Positions 7,773 through 8,579 of a stretch of 8,579 nucleotides of DNA are shown here, piece after piece (the first letter of the stretch is position 1; every line of letters starts with the position of its first letter). A program made the translations under genes and the position numbers. The notes beneath the pieces are model-generated. The model had not been told where the DNA came from. It searched no databases and saw nothing but the letters and a program-made list of their open reading frames with translations. Source of the stretch: Sulfurimonas sp. (GTDB lineage Bacteria; Campylobacterota; Campylobacteria; Campylobacterales; Sulfurimonadaceae); assembly GCA_027063585.1 (NCBI GenBank), contig JAMORM010000055.1, forward strand, positions 1 to 8,579, given 5' to 3'.

Positions 7773-8081
7773 TTATCCTTTCATCGTTGTTAATGCATCT
7801 AAGTCAATTGAACCATGGCGTTTATACCATACAATCAAAAGTCCAAGACCGACTGCAACTTCCGAAGCAGCAATAGCAATTACAAAAAATGCAAACATCT
7901 GCCCAGTCAAATCACCGTAATAGTGTGAAATGGCAGCAAAAGCCACATTGACTGCATTTAATAAGATTTCAGTTGCAAAAAATAGCAAAAGAAGGTTTTT
8001 TCTACGCATAACACCCACTAAACCAATAGCAAATAAAATAGTAGATAAAACCAGATAATGGTTTAAGCCTATTTCCATCAT
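7773..8081 (-). CDS. nuoK: NADH-quinone oxidoreductase (complex I) subunit K
   Basis: NuoK is a small three-helix subunit of the complex I membrane arm, homologous to MnhC/MrpC and mitochondrial ND4L. The product is 102 residues against 100 in E. coli. The two membrane glutamates of the proton path are present: Glu38 (LFFATEILLNAVN) and Glu74 (AIAASEVAVGLGLLI), equivalent to E. coli E36 and E72. The basic loop Arg26-Arg27-Lys28 (VMRRKNLLLL) after helix 1 is also conserved. The gene opens with two consecutive ATG codons (8081 and 8078). AAGG at 8092-8089 is seven bases from the first and ten from the second, so the first is preferred, and it overlaps the nuoJ stop by four bases (ATGA). The protein ends in TTMKG, close to the E. 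coli end. Confidence 0.97.
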   Translation of the reverse strand: MMEIGLNHYLVLSTILFAIGLVGVMRRKNLLLLFFATEILLNAVNVAFAAISHYYGDLTGQMFAFFVIAIAASEVAVGLGLLIVWYKRHGSIDLDALTTMKG

Positions 8082-8579
8082 GAAAGCACCTTTTTATTTT
8101 TTTCTTCTTCAATCTCAGCATCATTTAAAAGCGTAATTGAAAGATCCATTTTTTTACCTGCAAGTACAATCCCGGCAACCATTGCAACAAGCAGCATAAT
8201 AGCAGCTACTTCAAATGGTATAAGATATTTTGTAAACAGTACTAAACCAACTTCTTGCGTATTGCCGATGCCGTCAATAGTCGGATAAAGTGCCACTATA
8301 TTTTCAGACACCATAGGCGCTGCAAATATAATAACCACTAAAATAGCTGCCAACGTTGAAAGCCCAACAATGATGTATTTATTTCCCTGCTTCTCTTTGA
8401 CTTCTCTTGTCGTATCAAAAAACATCATACCAAAAGCATACAGAGCCATTACTGCACCCGTGTAAACTATTATTTGCACCGCACCTAAAAAATCAGCACC
8501 CAGAATAAAGAAAAATGCTGATATGAAAATCATTCCTGCTGCCAACGCAGTTAATGCATATAACGCCTGTGATGTTGTC
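8078..8579 (-). CDS. nuoJ: NADH-quinone oxidoreductase (complex I) subunit J, partial (N-terminus beyond window)
   Basis: NuoJ is the five-helix subunit (ND6 homologue) whose third helix takes part in coupling quinone reduction to pumping. The frame is open to the window edge, giving 166 visible residues. The TTG at 8545 is internal: 11 further in-frame codons upstream read TTSQALYALTA, matching the end of helix 1 and the start of helix 2, so only about 15-20 residues are probably missing. The family core FFFILGADFLGAVQIIVYTG followed by AVMALYAFGMMFF is clear and contains the conserved Tyr-x-Gly of helix 3. A loop rich in Lys/Glu/Arg follows (DTTREVKEKQGNK), then two more membrane segments and a charged cytoplasmic-type tail (NDAEIEEEKNKKVLS). 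Its TGA stop overlaps the nuoK start by four bases. Upstream neighbours (nuoI, nuoH and others) are expected off-window. Confidence 0.95.
   Translation of the reverse strand, partial: TTSQALYALTALAAGMIFISAFFFILGADFLGAVQIIVYTGAVMALYAFGMMFFDTTREVKEKQGNKYIIVGLSTLAAILVVIIFAAPMVSENIVALYPTIDGIGNTQEVGLVLFTKYLIPFEVAAIMLLVAMVAGIVLAGKKMDLSITLLNDAEIEEEKNKKVLS

Noticed and set aside
7648..7920. Plus-strand open frames of 90 and 61 codons over the nuoL/nuoK junction
   Set aside because: They are antisense to two conserved complex I genes, overlap each other in different frames, and show no family resemblance.
1..8579. Search for CRISPR arrays, tRNA/rRNA genes, insertion sequences and attachment sites
   Set aside because: Coding sequence covers almost the whole window, the largest gap is 32 nt, and I saw no tandem spaced repeats, transposase fragments or tRNA-like sequence.

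Overview
The window comes from an AT-rich genome and holds one long minus-strand transcription unit, the 3' part of a complex I (nuo) operon in the order nuoJ-nuoK-nuoL-nuoM-nuoN. A large periplasmic repeat protein, best matched to the flagellar motor protein PflA, is attached behind nuoN. The 3' half of dapB converges on it from the other strand. A nuoN-pflA junction is, from memory, also found in Campylobacter jejuni and Helicobacter pylori. Together with the base composition and the protein style, this points to the Campylobacterota (Epsilonproteobacteria). A free-living Sulfurimonas/Sulfuricurvum-like member is my guess; the genus is not settled by what I can see.

Layout: 1-382 (+) is the C-terminal half of dapB (lysine/diaminopimelate synthesis). 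389-2743 (-) is pflA, with a TTG start and a short signal peptide. 2776-4284 (-) is nuoN, 4284-5843 (-) nuoM, 5847-7769 (-) nuoL, 7773-8081 (-) nuoK, and 8078-8579 (-) nuoJ, whose N-terminus lies beyond the window edge. The nuo genes touch or overlap (4 nt, 3 nt gap, 3 nt gap, 1 nt), and each has a Shine-Dalgarno sequence placed inside the end of the preceding gene. The nuoN-pflA gap is only 32 nt and contains no terminator. No intergenic stretch exceeds 32 nt, so there is no room for RNA genes or mobile elements, and I see none.

How they work together: NuoJ, K, L, M and N are membrane-arm subunits of complex I. L, M and N are the three antiporter-like pumping modules; J and K link them to the quinone-reactive part. 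All the key membrane Glu/Lys residues I checked are present, so the arm looks fully pump-competent. PflA, if the assignment is right, is a periplasmic scaffold that helps position stators around the flagellar motor. The proton-motive force generator and a part of a machine that spends it would then share a transcript. dapB is functionally unrelated and only meets the operon tail-to-tail.

The most noteworthy sequence-level structure is a 13-bp inverted repeat at 366-406. It is built from the last codons of dapB and pflA, has both stop codons in its loop, and makes both proteins end in Leu-Glu-Leu. Otherwise this is a conserved housekeeping region, and I found no new defence, mobile or biosynthetic system.
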